Of a stretch of DNA of 6,190 nucleotides, positions 1 to 4,702 are shown one piece after another. A program made the translations under genes and the position numbers. The stretch spans positions 1 through 6,190 of the forward strand of contig JADFSZ010000107.1 in NCBI GenBank assembly GCA_022560555.1. The letters run 5' to 3'. The notes under the pieces were generated by a model, which was not told the DNA's origin, made no database searches, and saw only the letters and a program-made list of their open reading frames with translations. The number at the start of each line of letters is the position of its first letter. The stretch's first letter is position 1. This DNA is from JADFSZ01 sp022560555 [NCBI: PVC group bacterium] (lineage in GTDB: Bacteria > GCA-001730085 > JADFSZ01).

Positions 1-906
1 GAACTTAGAGCGCGATAAATTAATATTCAGATGCTTCGGTCCGTTTTGGTCGGCTGTGATAAAGGGTAAATTAATATTGGTTTCCATACTGGAAGACAAC
101 TCGCATTTGGCTTTCTCGGCCGCCTCTTTCAAACGCTGAAGAGCCATTTTGTCTTTGGAAAGATCAATCCCTTCTTGCTTTTTAAATTCTGCCGTGAGCC
201 ACTCAATCACACATTCATCTAAATCATCTCCCCCTAGATGCGTGTCCCCGCTGGTTGCCTTAACCTCAAAAACACCGTCGCCTAATTCAAGAATCGAAAT
301 ATCAAATGTTCCGCCGCCAAAATCAAATACGGCAATTTTTTCATTCTTCTTTCTATCCAGACCATAAGACAGCGCGGCCGCCGTTGGTTCATTAATAATT
401 CTTAACACTTCCAAACCGGCAACTTTTCCGGCATCTTTTGTCGCTTGGCGCTGGGCATCATTGAAGTAGGCCGGAGTCGTGATCACAGCCTGAGTCACTT
501 CTTCGCCCAAATAATCTTCGGCTGTCTGTTTCATCTTTTGTAATATACGCGCTGAAATTTCAACCGGTGTGTAGTCGCCTTTTGTCAAATGTACTTTGAC
601 ATTGTCGCCGGCATCAATCACTTTATAGGGAACTTTTTTGATTTCCTCCTTCACTTCCTGAAAGCGTCTTCCGATAAACCGCTTAATCGAATAAACCGTG
701 TTTTCCGGATTTGTGATAGCCTGGCGCTTCGCGACTTGTCCCACAAGTAATTCTTTGTCTTTCGTGAACGCAACAACCGAAGGCGTCGTGCGGCCTCCAT
801 CCGAATTGATAAGCACTTTAGGCTCTTTGCCTTCCATAATGGCAACAACCGAATTCGTCGTTCCTAAATCGATTCCGATAATTTTTCCGCTTTTTGATTT
901 TGTCAT
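1..906 (-). CDS. dnaK: Molecular chaperone DnaK (Hsp70), N-terminal 302 residues, truncated by window edge
   Basis: DnaK is the cytosolic ATP-driven Hsp70 that binds exposed hydrophobic segments and cycles with DnaJ and GrpE. I translated the minus strand from the ATG at 906-904; it stays open to base 1. The protein starts [20 protein letters not shown], giving the Hsp70 phosphate-1 motif DLGTTNS at residues 13-19. Further on are [15 protein letters not shown], the connect-1 type [14 protein letters not shown] (about 171-184) and the phosphate-2 motif FDFGGGTFD (about 195-203). These cover most of the actin-like ATPase domain; the end of that domain and the whole substrate-binding domain lie outside the window. 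A Shine-Dalgarno-like AAGGGG ends 8 nt before the ATG. The gene follows groEL in the same direction after a 206-nt spacer that could hold its own promoter. No frameshift is seen. Confidence 0.98.
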   Translation of the reverse strand, partial: MTKSKSGKIIGIDLGTTNSVVAIMEGKEPKVLINSDGGRTTPSVVAFTKDKELLVGQVAKRQAITNPENTVYSIKRFIGRRFQEVKEEIKKVPYKVIDAGDNVKVHLTKGDYTPVEISARILQKMKQTAEDYLGEEVTQAVITTPAYFNDAQRQATKDAGKVAGLEVLRIINEPTAAALSYGLDRKKNEKIAVFDFGGGTFDISILELGDGVFEVKATSGDTHLGGDDLDECVIEWLTAEFKKQEGIDLSKDKMALQRLKEAAEKAKCELSSSMETNINLPFITADQNGPKHLNINLSRSKF

Positions 907-934
907 GATCCATTCCCCTTATAAATTGTCTTGA

Positions 935-963
935 AGTATTCTTTTCTAAAATCTTATTCGCAA
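935..963 (-). promoter_or_regulatory. Possible sigma-70-type promoter for dnaK
   Basis: On the minus strand TTGCGA (963-958) and AATACT (940-935) are separated by exactly 17 nt. Each matches its consensus hexamer (TTGACA, TATAAT) at four of six positions. The -10 ends about 28 nt before the dnaK ATG, leaving a short leader with the ribosome binding site. AT-rich DNA gives such matches by chance, so this is only a candidate. The -35 lies in the loop of the inverted repeat at 948-969. Confidence 0.3.
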
Positions 964-969
964 GATTTT
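948..969 (-). repeat. Perfect 8-bp inverted repeat upstream of dnaK
   Basis: AAAATCTT (948-955) and AAGATTTT (962-969) are exact reverse complements around a 6-nt loop. As minus-strand RNA this is an AU-rich hairpin without a U-tract, so a poor terminator. As DNA it could be an operator over the dnaK promoter region. It shares bases 966-969 with the larger inverted repeat 966-1018, so the two hairpins cannot both form completely. Confidence 0.5.
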
Positions 970-1018
970 CCTAAAAATCATAAATTTTGACACATGCAAC
1001 TTATGGTACTTAGGAAAA
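966..1018 (-). repeat. Nested inverted repeat in the groEL-dnaK spacer
   Basis: TTTTCCTAA (966-974) is an exact reverse complement of TTAGGAAAA (1010-1018). Inside it, CATAA (979-983) pairs with TTATG (1001-1005), with a symmetric 4x4 internal loop between the two stems and a 17-nt apical loop. The alignment of inner and outer arms makes chance less likely than for either pair alone. No U-tract follows on either strand, so an operator or leader structure is as plausible as a terminator. Confidence 0.45.
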
Positions 1019-1049
1019 ACGTTCTTTCGATAAAAATGATATGCGGTGT

Positions 1050-1083
1050 GTTGGTGCTTCCTCGTAAAAGAGAAAGCACCAAC
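1050..1083 (-). terminator. Hairpin downstream of groEL, possible terminator
   Basis: GTTGGTGCTT (1050-1059) and AAGCACCAAC (1074-1083) form a perfect 10-bp stem with a 14-nt loop, starting 29 nt past the groEL stop. It is the strongest hairpin in this spacer and sits where a terminator is expected. The minus strand has no immediate T-run: a T5 comes only about 13 nt further. It may be an inefficient or factor-dependent terminator, or a 3'-end stabiliser letting some transcription reach dnaK. Confidence 0.5.
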
Positions 1084-1112
1084 GTCCATCCCCGCAAAAG
1101 TGCGAACGGTTT

Positions 1113-2774
1113 TTAATACATTCCGCCGCCGCCCATACCACCCATGCCGCCCATACCGCCGCCCGGCATTCCGCCGCCGCCGGCAGACGCTTTTTCTTCT
1201 TCGGGAAGATCCGTTACAAGGGCTTCCGTTGTCAGCATTAAGGACGCAATGCTGGCTGCATTCTGAAGCGCGGTGCGCGCGACCTTCGTGGGGTCGATCA
1301 CGCCGGCTTTCATCAGATCCTCATAGACAAACGTTTCGGCGTTAAAGCCTACATTCTCTTTTTCATGAAGCACACGTTCAACAACCACAGAACCTTCATA
1401 ACCGGCATTGAAAGCAATCTGTCTCAAGGGCTCTTGCAGAGCTCTCTTAACAATTTCTATGCCGATTTTTTCATCGCCTTCTAGTTTGAGCTTGTCTAAA
1501 TCTACAATAGCTCTCAGATAAGTAACTCCGCCTCCCGCGACAATGCCTTCTTCGACAGCAGCGCGTGTGGCATGAAGAGCATCCTCAACCCGGGCTTTCT
1601 TTTCCTTCATTTCTGTTTCTGTTGCAGCTCCCACATTGATCACGGCAACACCGCCGGCCAATTTAGCCAAGCGTTCCTGCAGCTTTTCTTTATCGTAATC
1701 AGATGTAGAGTCATCAATTTCTTGACGAATTCTCTTGATGCGGCCTTGAATATCCTCGGTCTTGCCGGCACCTTCCACGATAGTTGTGTTGTCTTTATCA
1801 ATCGTGATTTTTTTGGCGCGCCCGAGATCTTTCAATTCTATGCTTTCGAGCTTGATTCCCAGTTCTTCGGAAACAAGGTTTCCGCCGGTGAGAACAGCAA
1901 GATCTTCCATCATGGCTTTTCTTCGATCTCCGAACCCGGGAGCCTTTACAGCACAGATCTGCAAAGTTCCGCGCAGCTTGTTGACCACAAGCGTTGCCAA
2001 AGCTTCGCCGTCAATATCTTCCGCGATAATAAGTAACGGTTTTCCGGATTGAGCCACCTTTTCCAAAAGCGGAAGCATATCCTTCAGGCTGGATATTTTC
2101 TTTTCCTGGAGGAGGATAAGACAATCTTCTAAAGAAACTTCCATCGATTCGGAATTCGTGACAAAGTAAGGAGAGAGGTAGCCTTTGTCAAACTGCATTC
2201 CTTCGACAACCTCCAACGTTGTCTCGATTGTTTTGGCTTCTTCAACCGTAATGGTTCCGTCATTCCCGACTTTTTCCATAGCTTCGGAAATAATGGTCCC
2301 GATGGAACTGTCATTATTGGCAGAAATTGTCGCTACTTGACTTGTTTCTTTGGGATCTTCGATGCTTTTGCTGTTGTTCTTGAGGTACTCGACAACCGCT
2401 ATAACGCTTTTGTCAATGCCGCGTTTAAGAGCCATCGGATTGGCACCGGCTGTCACATTCTTGAGACCTTCCTTATAGATGATCTCCGCCAGTAACGTCG
2501 CTGTCGTTGTCCCGTCCCCGGCCACATCACTGGTTTTCGAGGACACTTCCTTGACCATCTGCGCTCCCATGTTTTCATAGGGATCCTTCAGTTCGATTTC
2601 CTTGGCAACCGTCACTCCGTCTTTGGTCACAGTGGGGGAACCAAACTTTTTGTCAATAATGACGTTGCGGCCGCGGGGCCCCAGCGTCACTTTGACGGCA
2701 TGACTCAACTGTTCAACTCCCGAAAGAATCGAGCGCCGAGCTTCATCGCCAAATTGTATACACTTTGGTGACAT
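1113..2774 (-). CDS. groEL: Chaperonin GroEL (Hsp60), 553 aa
   Basis: GroEL forms the tetradecameric double-ring folding chamber closed by GroES and encloses non-native cytosolic proteins in an ATP-driven cycle. The protein is complete and near the usual 540-550 aa. Numbering matches E. coli at the N terminus: VTLGPRGRN at 29-37 (nucleotide site) and the GDGTTT loop at 86-91 containing catalytic-site Asp87. The apical-domain substrate-binding segment GYLSPYF is intact, as are APGFGDRRK and, near the C terminus, [21 protein letters not shown], which holds the hydrolytic Asp (D398 in E. coli) and the Gly-rich nucleotide loop. The tail is a GGM-repeat ending GGGGMY, typical of bacterial GroEL. 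AAGGAG lies 7 nt before the ATG. It is 35 nt downstream of groES, so surely co-transcribed. Nothing suggests a specialised paralogue. Confidence 0.99.
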   Translation of the reverse strand: MSPKCIQFGDEARRSILSGVEQLSHAVKVTLGPRGRNVIIDKKFGSPTVTKDGVTVAKEIELKDPYENMGAQMVKEVSSKTSDVAGDGTTTATLLAEIIYKEGLKNVTAGANPMALKRGIDKSVIAVVEYLKNNSKSIEDPKETSQVATISANNDSSIGTIISEAMEKVGNDGTITVEEAKTIETTLEVVEGMQFDKGYLSPYFVTNSESMEVSLEDCLILLQEKKISSLKDMLPLLEKVAQSGKPLLIIAEDIDGEALATLVVNKLRGTLQICAVKAPGFGDRRKAMMEDLAVLTGGNLVSEELGIKLESIELKDLGRAKKITIDKDNTTIVEGAGKTEDIQGRIKRIRQEIDDSTSDYDKEKLQERLAKLAGGVAVINVGAATETEMKEKKARVEDALHATRAAVEEGIVAGGGVTYLRAIVDLDKLKLEGDEKIGIEIVKRALQEPLRQIAFNAGYEGSVVVERVLHEKENVGFNAETFVYEDLMKAGVIDPTKVARTALQNAASIASLMLTTEALVTDLPEEEKASAGGGGMPGGGMGGMGGMGGGGMY

Positions 2775-2809
2775 AATTTTTCTCCTTCTTCTTCTAATTG
2801 ATAACGAAT

Positions 2810-3097
2810 TTATTTCACAATGCCCAGCACATCTTCTTCTTTCATAATCAAGTACTCTTCTCCTTCAAGCTTCACTTCTGTTCCTGCGTAAGACGTAAAA
2901 AGGACATGGTCCCCTTCTTTAACTGTCAGGGCTTCCTTTGATCCGTCGTCCCGGATTTTTCCTCCACCAACGGAAATGATTCGGCCTTCCTTCGGCTTTT
3001 CCTTTGCTGAATCAGGAATAATGATACCGCCTTTTGTTTTTTCTTCCGCGTCCAGGCGCTTAACTAAAATCCGATCTCCAATAGGAATAACTTTCAT
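2810..3097 (-). CDS. groES: Co-chaperonin GroES, 95 aa
   Basis: GroES is the heptameric lid of the GroEL chamber. The protein begins [20 protein letters not shown] and continues with the mobile-loop segment [15 protein letters not shown], which contacts GroEL. The family signatures [29 protein letters not shown] and the C-terminal [14 protein letters not shown] follow. Length is standard. I chose the ATG at 3097-3095 because GGAG lies 9 nt before it; an in-frame TTG three codons upstream (3106) abuts that Shine-Dalgarno and is unlikely to be used. groEL follows after 35 nt. No CIRCE inverted repeat (TTAGCACTC-N9-GAGTGCTAA) and no clear sigma-32 promoter is visible in the 135 nt upstream, so heat regulation, if any, works by another route or from further upstream. 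Confidence 0.98.
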   Translation of the reverse strand: MKVIPIGDRILVKRLDAEEKTKGGIIIPDSAKEKPKEGRIISVGGGKIRDDGSKEALTVKEGDHVLFTSYAGTEVKLEGEEYLIMKEEDVLGIVK

Positions 3098-3127
3098 GGT
3101 TGTCAACTCCTTTCGTTCGTTTTACTT

Positions 3128-3160
3128 TTAAACAAATACAGATGTAACGGATACTGCCAT
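3128..3160 (-). other. Very short ORF (10 codons) between an orphan Shine-Dalgarno and groES
   Basis: ATG at 3160-3158 opens a 10-residue frame, MAVSVTSVFV, ending in TAA at 3130-3128, 30 nt before the groES start. The strong Shine-Dalgarno at 3175-3184 lies upstream, but its core is about 16 nt from this ATG, longer than usual. It could be a leader peptide or chance; only its place between a perfect ribosome-binding sequence and groES makes it worth listing. Confidence 0.15.
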
Positions 3161-3174
3161 TTACAAATATTTTT

Positions 3175-3184
3175 TCACCTCCTT
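3175..3184 (-). promoter_or_regulatory. Orphan full-length Shine-Dalgarno sequence upstream of groES
   Basis: The minus strand reads AAGGAGGTGA, a ten-base complement to the canonical 3' end of bacterial 16S rRNA (TCACCTCCTT), stronger than the site of any annotated gene here. It is 78 nt before the groES ATG, which has its own GGAG, and 49 nt after the stop of the preceding gene. Nearby starts give only minimal frames: GTG within the motif (MKKYL), a TTG followed directly by TAA, and the 10-codon ORF at 3128-3160. Confidence 0.5.
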
Positions 3185-3216
3185 GATCTTTAAAGAAAAT
3201 GATTTTTAAAGAAAAT
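3185..3216. repeat. Tandem 16-bp direct repeat
   Basis: GATCTTTAAAGAAAAT (3185-3200) is followed directly by GATTTTTAAAGAAAAT (3201-3216), 15 of 16 bases the same. The unit contains the palindrome CTTTAAAG in copy 1, and on the minus strand GATTTT (3217-3212) can pair with AAAATC (3206-3201). It lies in the spacer between the 114-aa gene and groES. It may be slippage in AT-rich DNA or a pair of binding sites. Confidence 0.5.
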
Positions 3217-3232
3217 CTTTTTTAAAAAACAC

Positions 3233-3577
3233 TTAAAAACGCTTCTTTTTCTTATTCGAAAGCATGTGATTTTTGTAAAAATCATTCCAATACTGCCAGT
3301 GAATTTTTTCTTCTCCCAGAGCGCTCACAATTTGGTAGTATTCCTCCTGGGTGATGTCCTCTAATTTTTTCCCATAACGGTTCTTAAGAATATCGTTAAA
3401 CTTCAGCACCTTTTCTACCATGAAATCATGGGTTCTCTCAGAGCCGCCCGCCAAAAGAAAATTGTCCCCTTCGGTAATCCTTTTTTGCCCATCAGAGTTA
3501 TCAAAGCCCAGCCCCAAAAGGATCGATTCTTTTTTTTCTTCCTCCGGAGCGGGGAGCTCTTCTTTATCGTGAACCAT
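3233..3577 (-). CDS. Hypothetical protein, 114 aa, upstream of groES
   Basis: I do not recognise a named family. The protein is soluble and highly charged, with no signal peptide or membrane segment. An acidic start (EELPAPEEEKKE, about 6-17) leads to a Gly- and Asp-containing core (LLGLGFDNSDGQKRIT, about 20-35), then LLAGGSERTH (about 41-50) and a likely helical part with KFNDILKNRYGKKLEDITQE. It ends in a basic tail, NKKKKRF. The core looks like a conserved small domain rather than a spurious frame: codon use is ordinary and no competing frame is better. The ATG at 3577 is the first start after an in-frame TAA 9 codons upstream. It has no good Shine-Dalgarno; a small GAAA-loop hairpin occupies that place. 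It precedes groES in the same direction with 135 nt between, so it may share a transcript with groESL. Confidence 0.75.
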   Translation of the reverse strand: MVHDKEELPAPEEEKKESILLGLGFDNSDGQKRITEGDNFLLAGGSERTHDFMVEKVLKFNDILKNRYGKKLEDITQEEYYQIVSALGEEKIHWQYWNDFYKNHMLSNKKKKRF

Positions 3578-3586
3578 ACTCTTTGT

Positions 3587-3600
3587 ATCACTTTCGTGAT
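3587..3600 (-). promoter_or_regulatory. GAAA-tetraloop hairpin just before the start of the 114-aa gene
   Basis: On the minus strand ATCAC-GAAA-GTGAT forms a 5-bp stem capped by a GNRA-type loop, ending 9 nt before the ATG at 3577. It sits where the Shine-Dalgarno would be, and only AAAGAG, almost touching the start codon, resembles one. It could modulate initiation. The stem is short, so confidence is low. Confidence 0.3.
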
Positions 3601-3674
3601 TTTATCTGGTTTTCACAAGCAATTGGAGTAATCTAAAACGGGTTGTAAACGCAATCACCGTGCCATAAAAATCT

Positions 3675-3710
3675 ATAATAATTTAACTTATTCATTATAA
3701 ATATATTACA
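3675..3710 (-). promoter_or_regulatory. Promoter-like 36-nt element, copy A (before the 114-aa gene)
   Basis: This AT-rich block aligns without gaps to 4640-4675, with 30 of 36 positions identical, including the 16-base core TTATAAATATATTACA (3695-3710). On the minus strand the order is TGTAATATATTTATAA, 4 nt, TAAGTTA, then TATTAT as a -10-like hexamer (3680-3675). A -35 hexamer at normal spacing would be TATTTA, far from consensus, hinting at an activator or alternative sigma factor. It lies after the terminator-like structure of the TPR gene and about 98 nt before the ATG at 3577. Confidence 0.45.
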
Positions 3711-3758
3711 GCTAAATTGAAATCCATTCGATTTGAAAAACGAGGAGGATTACGAGTC

Positions 3759-3794
3759 AAAATGTCCCACTAGTGGGCTATTCTGGCACATTTT
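3759..3794 (-). terminator. Terminator-like hairpin after the TPR gene
   Basis: AAAATGTCCC (3759-3768) and GGCACATTTT (3785-3794) pair over 9 of 10 positions with a 16-nt loop, 13 nt past the TPR stop codon. The minus strand ends the stem in TTTT; the plus strand ends in TTTTTT, so it could act in both directions. It also contains the perfect 12-bp palindrome CCCACTAGTGGG (3766-3777), an alternative shorter hairpin. Position and A/T flanks fit an intrinsic terminator. Confidence 0.55.
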
Positions 3795-3807
3795 TTATCG
3801 CATGGTT

Positions 3808-4314
3808 TCAGGAAATCATGTCGAAGAGCTTGATCGCAAGGAGAGGATTGACTTGCTTGAGCTTCTTGTAGTGATAGAGAGCCTCATTCACTTCCCGCTT
3901 CATGGCGTGGACAACACCCAAACCAAGATGCGCGCCGGAATGATTCGGCCTAAGGTCTAGCACCTGATAAAACTCCTGCTTCGCTTGTTCGAATAATCCT
4001 TTTTCAAAATATCTAACACCTAAGTTAAAATGCGCCTTTTCGTTTGAGGGATCAAGACCGATGACTTTTTCATACTCTTCGATGGCTCGATCATATTGGC
4101 CTAGCTGGCTGTACTTAATACCCAGTTTCAGTCTCGCATGCGTATCCGCAGGCTCTATTTGAATCTTTTGCTCAAGGACCATTTTTGCCATCACATCTCT
4201 TTGCGTATACAAAAGATAGCTGGCCGCCAGCAGTAAATCAAAGACGAGGAAAAGAACAAAAATGTGTCTGAGACATGGATAAAAAAAACTCTTATGCGCG
4301 TCATTCATGTTCAT
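3808..4314 (-). CDS. Membrane-anchored TPR protein, 168 aa
   Basis: TPR proteins are protein-protein interaction scaffolds; the partner here is unknown. A short N-terminal stretch with Lys and Arg precedes one hydrophobic helix (about residues 18-36), which should anchor the protein in the inner membrane as an uncleaved signal anchor. A linker of about 20 residues leads to three consecutive 34-residue TPRs at about 58-91, 92-125 and 126-159. Each has the Leu-Gly pair at positions 7-8 (64-65, 98-99, 132-133), Ala at 20 (77, 111, 145) and Pro at 32 (89, 123, 157). By the positive-inside rule the TPRs most likely face the periplasm. AAGGGG lies 6 nt before the ATG at 4314; a second in-frame ATG two codons on is less well spaced. 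The gene stands alone, preceded by a 388-nt structured spacer and followed by a terminator-like hairpin. Confidence 0.9.
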   Translation of the reverse strand: MNMNDAHKSFFYPCLRHIFVLFLVFDLLLAASYLLYTQRDVMAKMVLEQKIQIEPADTHARLKLGIKYSQLGQYDRAIEEYEKVIGLDPSNEKAHFNLGVRYFEKGLFEQAKQEFYQVLDLRPNHSGAHLGLGVVHAMKREVNEALYHYKKLKQVNPLLAIKLFDMIS

Positions 4315-4330
4315 GATAATCCCCTTTTAT

Positions 4331-4366
4331 CTGTTATGAGTCCGGGGCGAACCCCCTCAATAACAG
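4331..4366 (-). promoter_or_regulatory. UUCG-capped hairpin in the leader of the TPR gene
   Basis: As minus-strand RNA this folds as CUGUUAU, one bulged A, then GAG and GGGG, closed by a UUCG tetraloop and followed by CCCC, a 3-nt bulge, CUC and AUAACAG: 14 base pairs in all. UUCG loops are very stable and typical of functional RNA. The hairpin ends only 4 nt before the AAGGGG ribosome binding site of the TPR gene. No U-tract follows, so it is not an ordinary terminator. Confidence 0.6.
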
Positions 4367-4478
4367 TCTTACAACGCAGGCTTCATGCCAATGATTCAAT
4401 TCAAATACCTTTGACATGAACGCTCAATTTTTCATTCGCTTGAAGTGAAAACGCTCTCCGTGCAACCTAAGCGTTGTA
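4331..4478 (-). ncRNA. Candidate structured RNA: three-way junction plus UUCG hairpin, upstream of the TPR gene
   Basis: On the minus strand, TACAACGC...AGG (4478-4466) pairs with CCTGCGTTGTA (4380-4370) as an 8+3-bp closing stem with a 2-nt bulge. Inside it are two hairpins. TTTTCA (4451-4446) pairs with TGAAAA (4434-4429) over an 11-nt loop. TTCATGTCAA (4420-4411) pairs with TTGGCATGAA (4391-4382) over 10 bp, one of them G-U, with a 19-nt loop. The result is a three-way junction, followed after 3 nt by the UUCG hairpin at 4331-4366. It matches no RNA family I can name: it has no tRNA, SRP, tmRNA or RNase P signatures. It could be a cis-regulatory leader of the TPR gene or an independent small RNA. 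Base pairing is visible; function is inferred. Confidence 0.4.
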
Positions 4479-4566
4479 TATCCCGACAAAGGTGAATGTA
4501 AAATTCAACGTTTTTTGTCTCTATGGGAATTATCCGACATTAGAGTCAAGGAACCATTGTACCAAA

Positions 4567-4585
4567 GTTTCGATATCTGCGAAAC
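4567..4585 (-). repeat. Small perfect hairpin in the leader region
   Basis: GTTTCG (4567-4572) and CGAAAC (4580-4585) form a 6-bp stem with a 7-nt loop. On the minus strand its 5' arm overlaps the T-rich tail of the neighbouring hairpin at 4590-4612, so this pairing would compete with that T-tract staying single-stranded. Confidence 0.35.
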
Positions 4586-4589
4586 AAAA

Positions 4590-4612
4590 TCCTGGCCATC
4601 GTTACTCAGGAT
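4590..4612 (-). terminator. Possible weak terminator or attenuator
   Basis: ATCCTG (4590-4595) and CAGGAT (4607-4612) make a 6-bp stem with an 11-nt loop; the minus strand then reads TTTTGTTTC. It may end read-through from the solute-binding gene about 90 nt upstream. If transcription starts at the promoter-like element 4640-4675, it falls within the first 50 or so nt of that transcript, as an attenuator would. The stem is short for an efficient terminator. Confidence 0.35.
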
Positions 4613-4639
4613 CTCTTTGTTCTATTTACTTTGTTTAGT

Positions 4640-4675
4640 ATTATAATGTAACTTAAATTTTATAAATATATTACA
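4640..4675 (-). promoter_or_regulatory. Promoter-like 36-nt element, copy B (before the TPR gene leader)
   Basis: This is the second copy of the element at 3675-3710 (30 of 36 identical, same strand, no gaps). Here the -10-like hexamer is a perfect TATAAT (4645-4640), predicting a start near 4633 and a leader of about 320 nt for the TPR gene. The upstream half TGTAATATATTTATAA (4675-4660) is the same as in copy A, while the -35 position is again non-consensus. It lies 27 nt after the stop of the solute-binding gene. Confidence 0.5.
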
Positions 4676-4702
4676 TACGTATTTGTCCGTGTGTATAGTT
4701 CA

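Noticed and set aside
987-1015. TTGACA on the plus strand at 987-992 as a promoter
   Set aside because: The expected -10 at 17 nt is TTAGGA, a poor match, and no plus-strand gene follows; it would only read into the end of groEL.
1046-1345. Plus-strand open frame of 99 codons opposite the groEL 3' end
   Set aside because: It is antisense to a full-length conserved groEL; its Arg/Pro-rich translation comes from the complement of the GGM-repeat tail and resembles no protein family.
1572-2036. Plus-strand open frame of 154 codons inside groEL
   Set aside because: It is wholly antisense to conserved groEL codons, has no ribosome binding site, and its Phe/Cys-rich composition is that of a shadow frame.
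3098-3106. groES start at the TTG three codons upstream of the ATG
   Set aside because: The TTG directly abuts the GGAG Shine-Dalgarno with no spacer, while the ATG at 3097 has 9 nt spacing and gives the usual GroES N terminus.
3733-3960. Plus-strand frame of 75 codons preceded and overlapped by GAGGAGG
   Set aside because: It needs a TTG start that lies before the GAGGAGG, and most of it is antisense to the third TPR. The TPR repeats at 34-residue spacing show the minus strand is coding.
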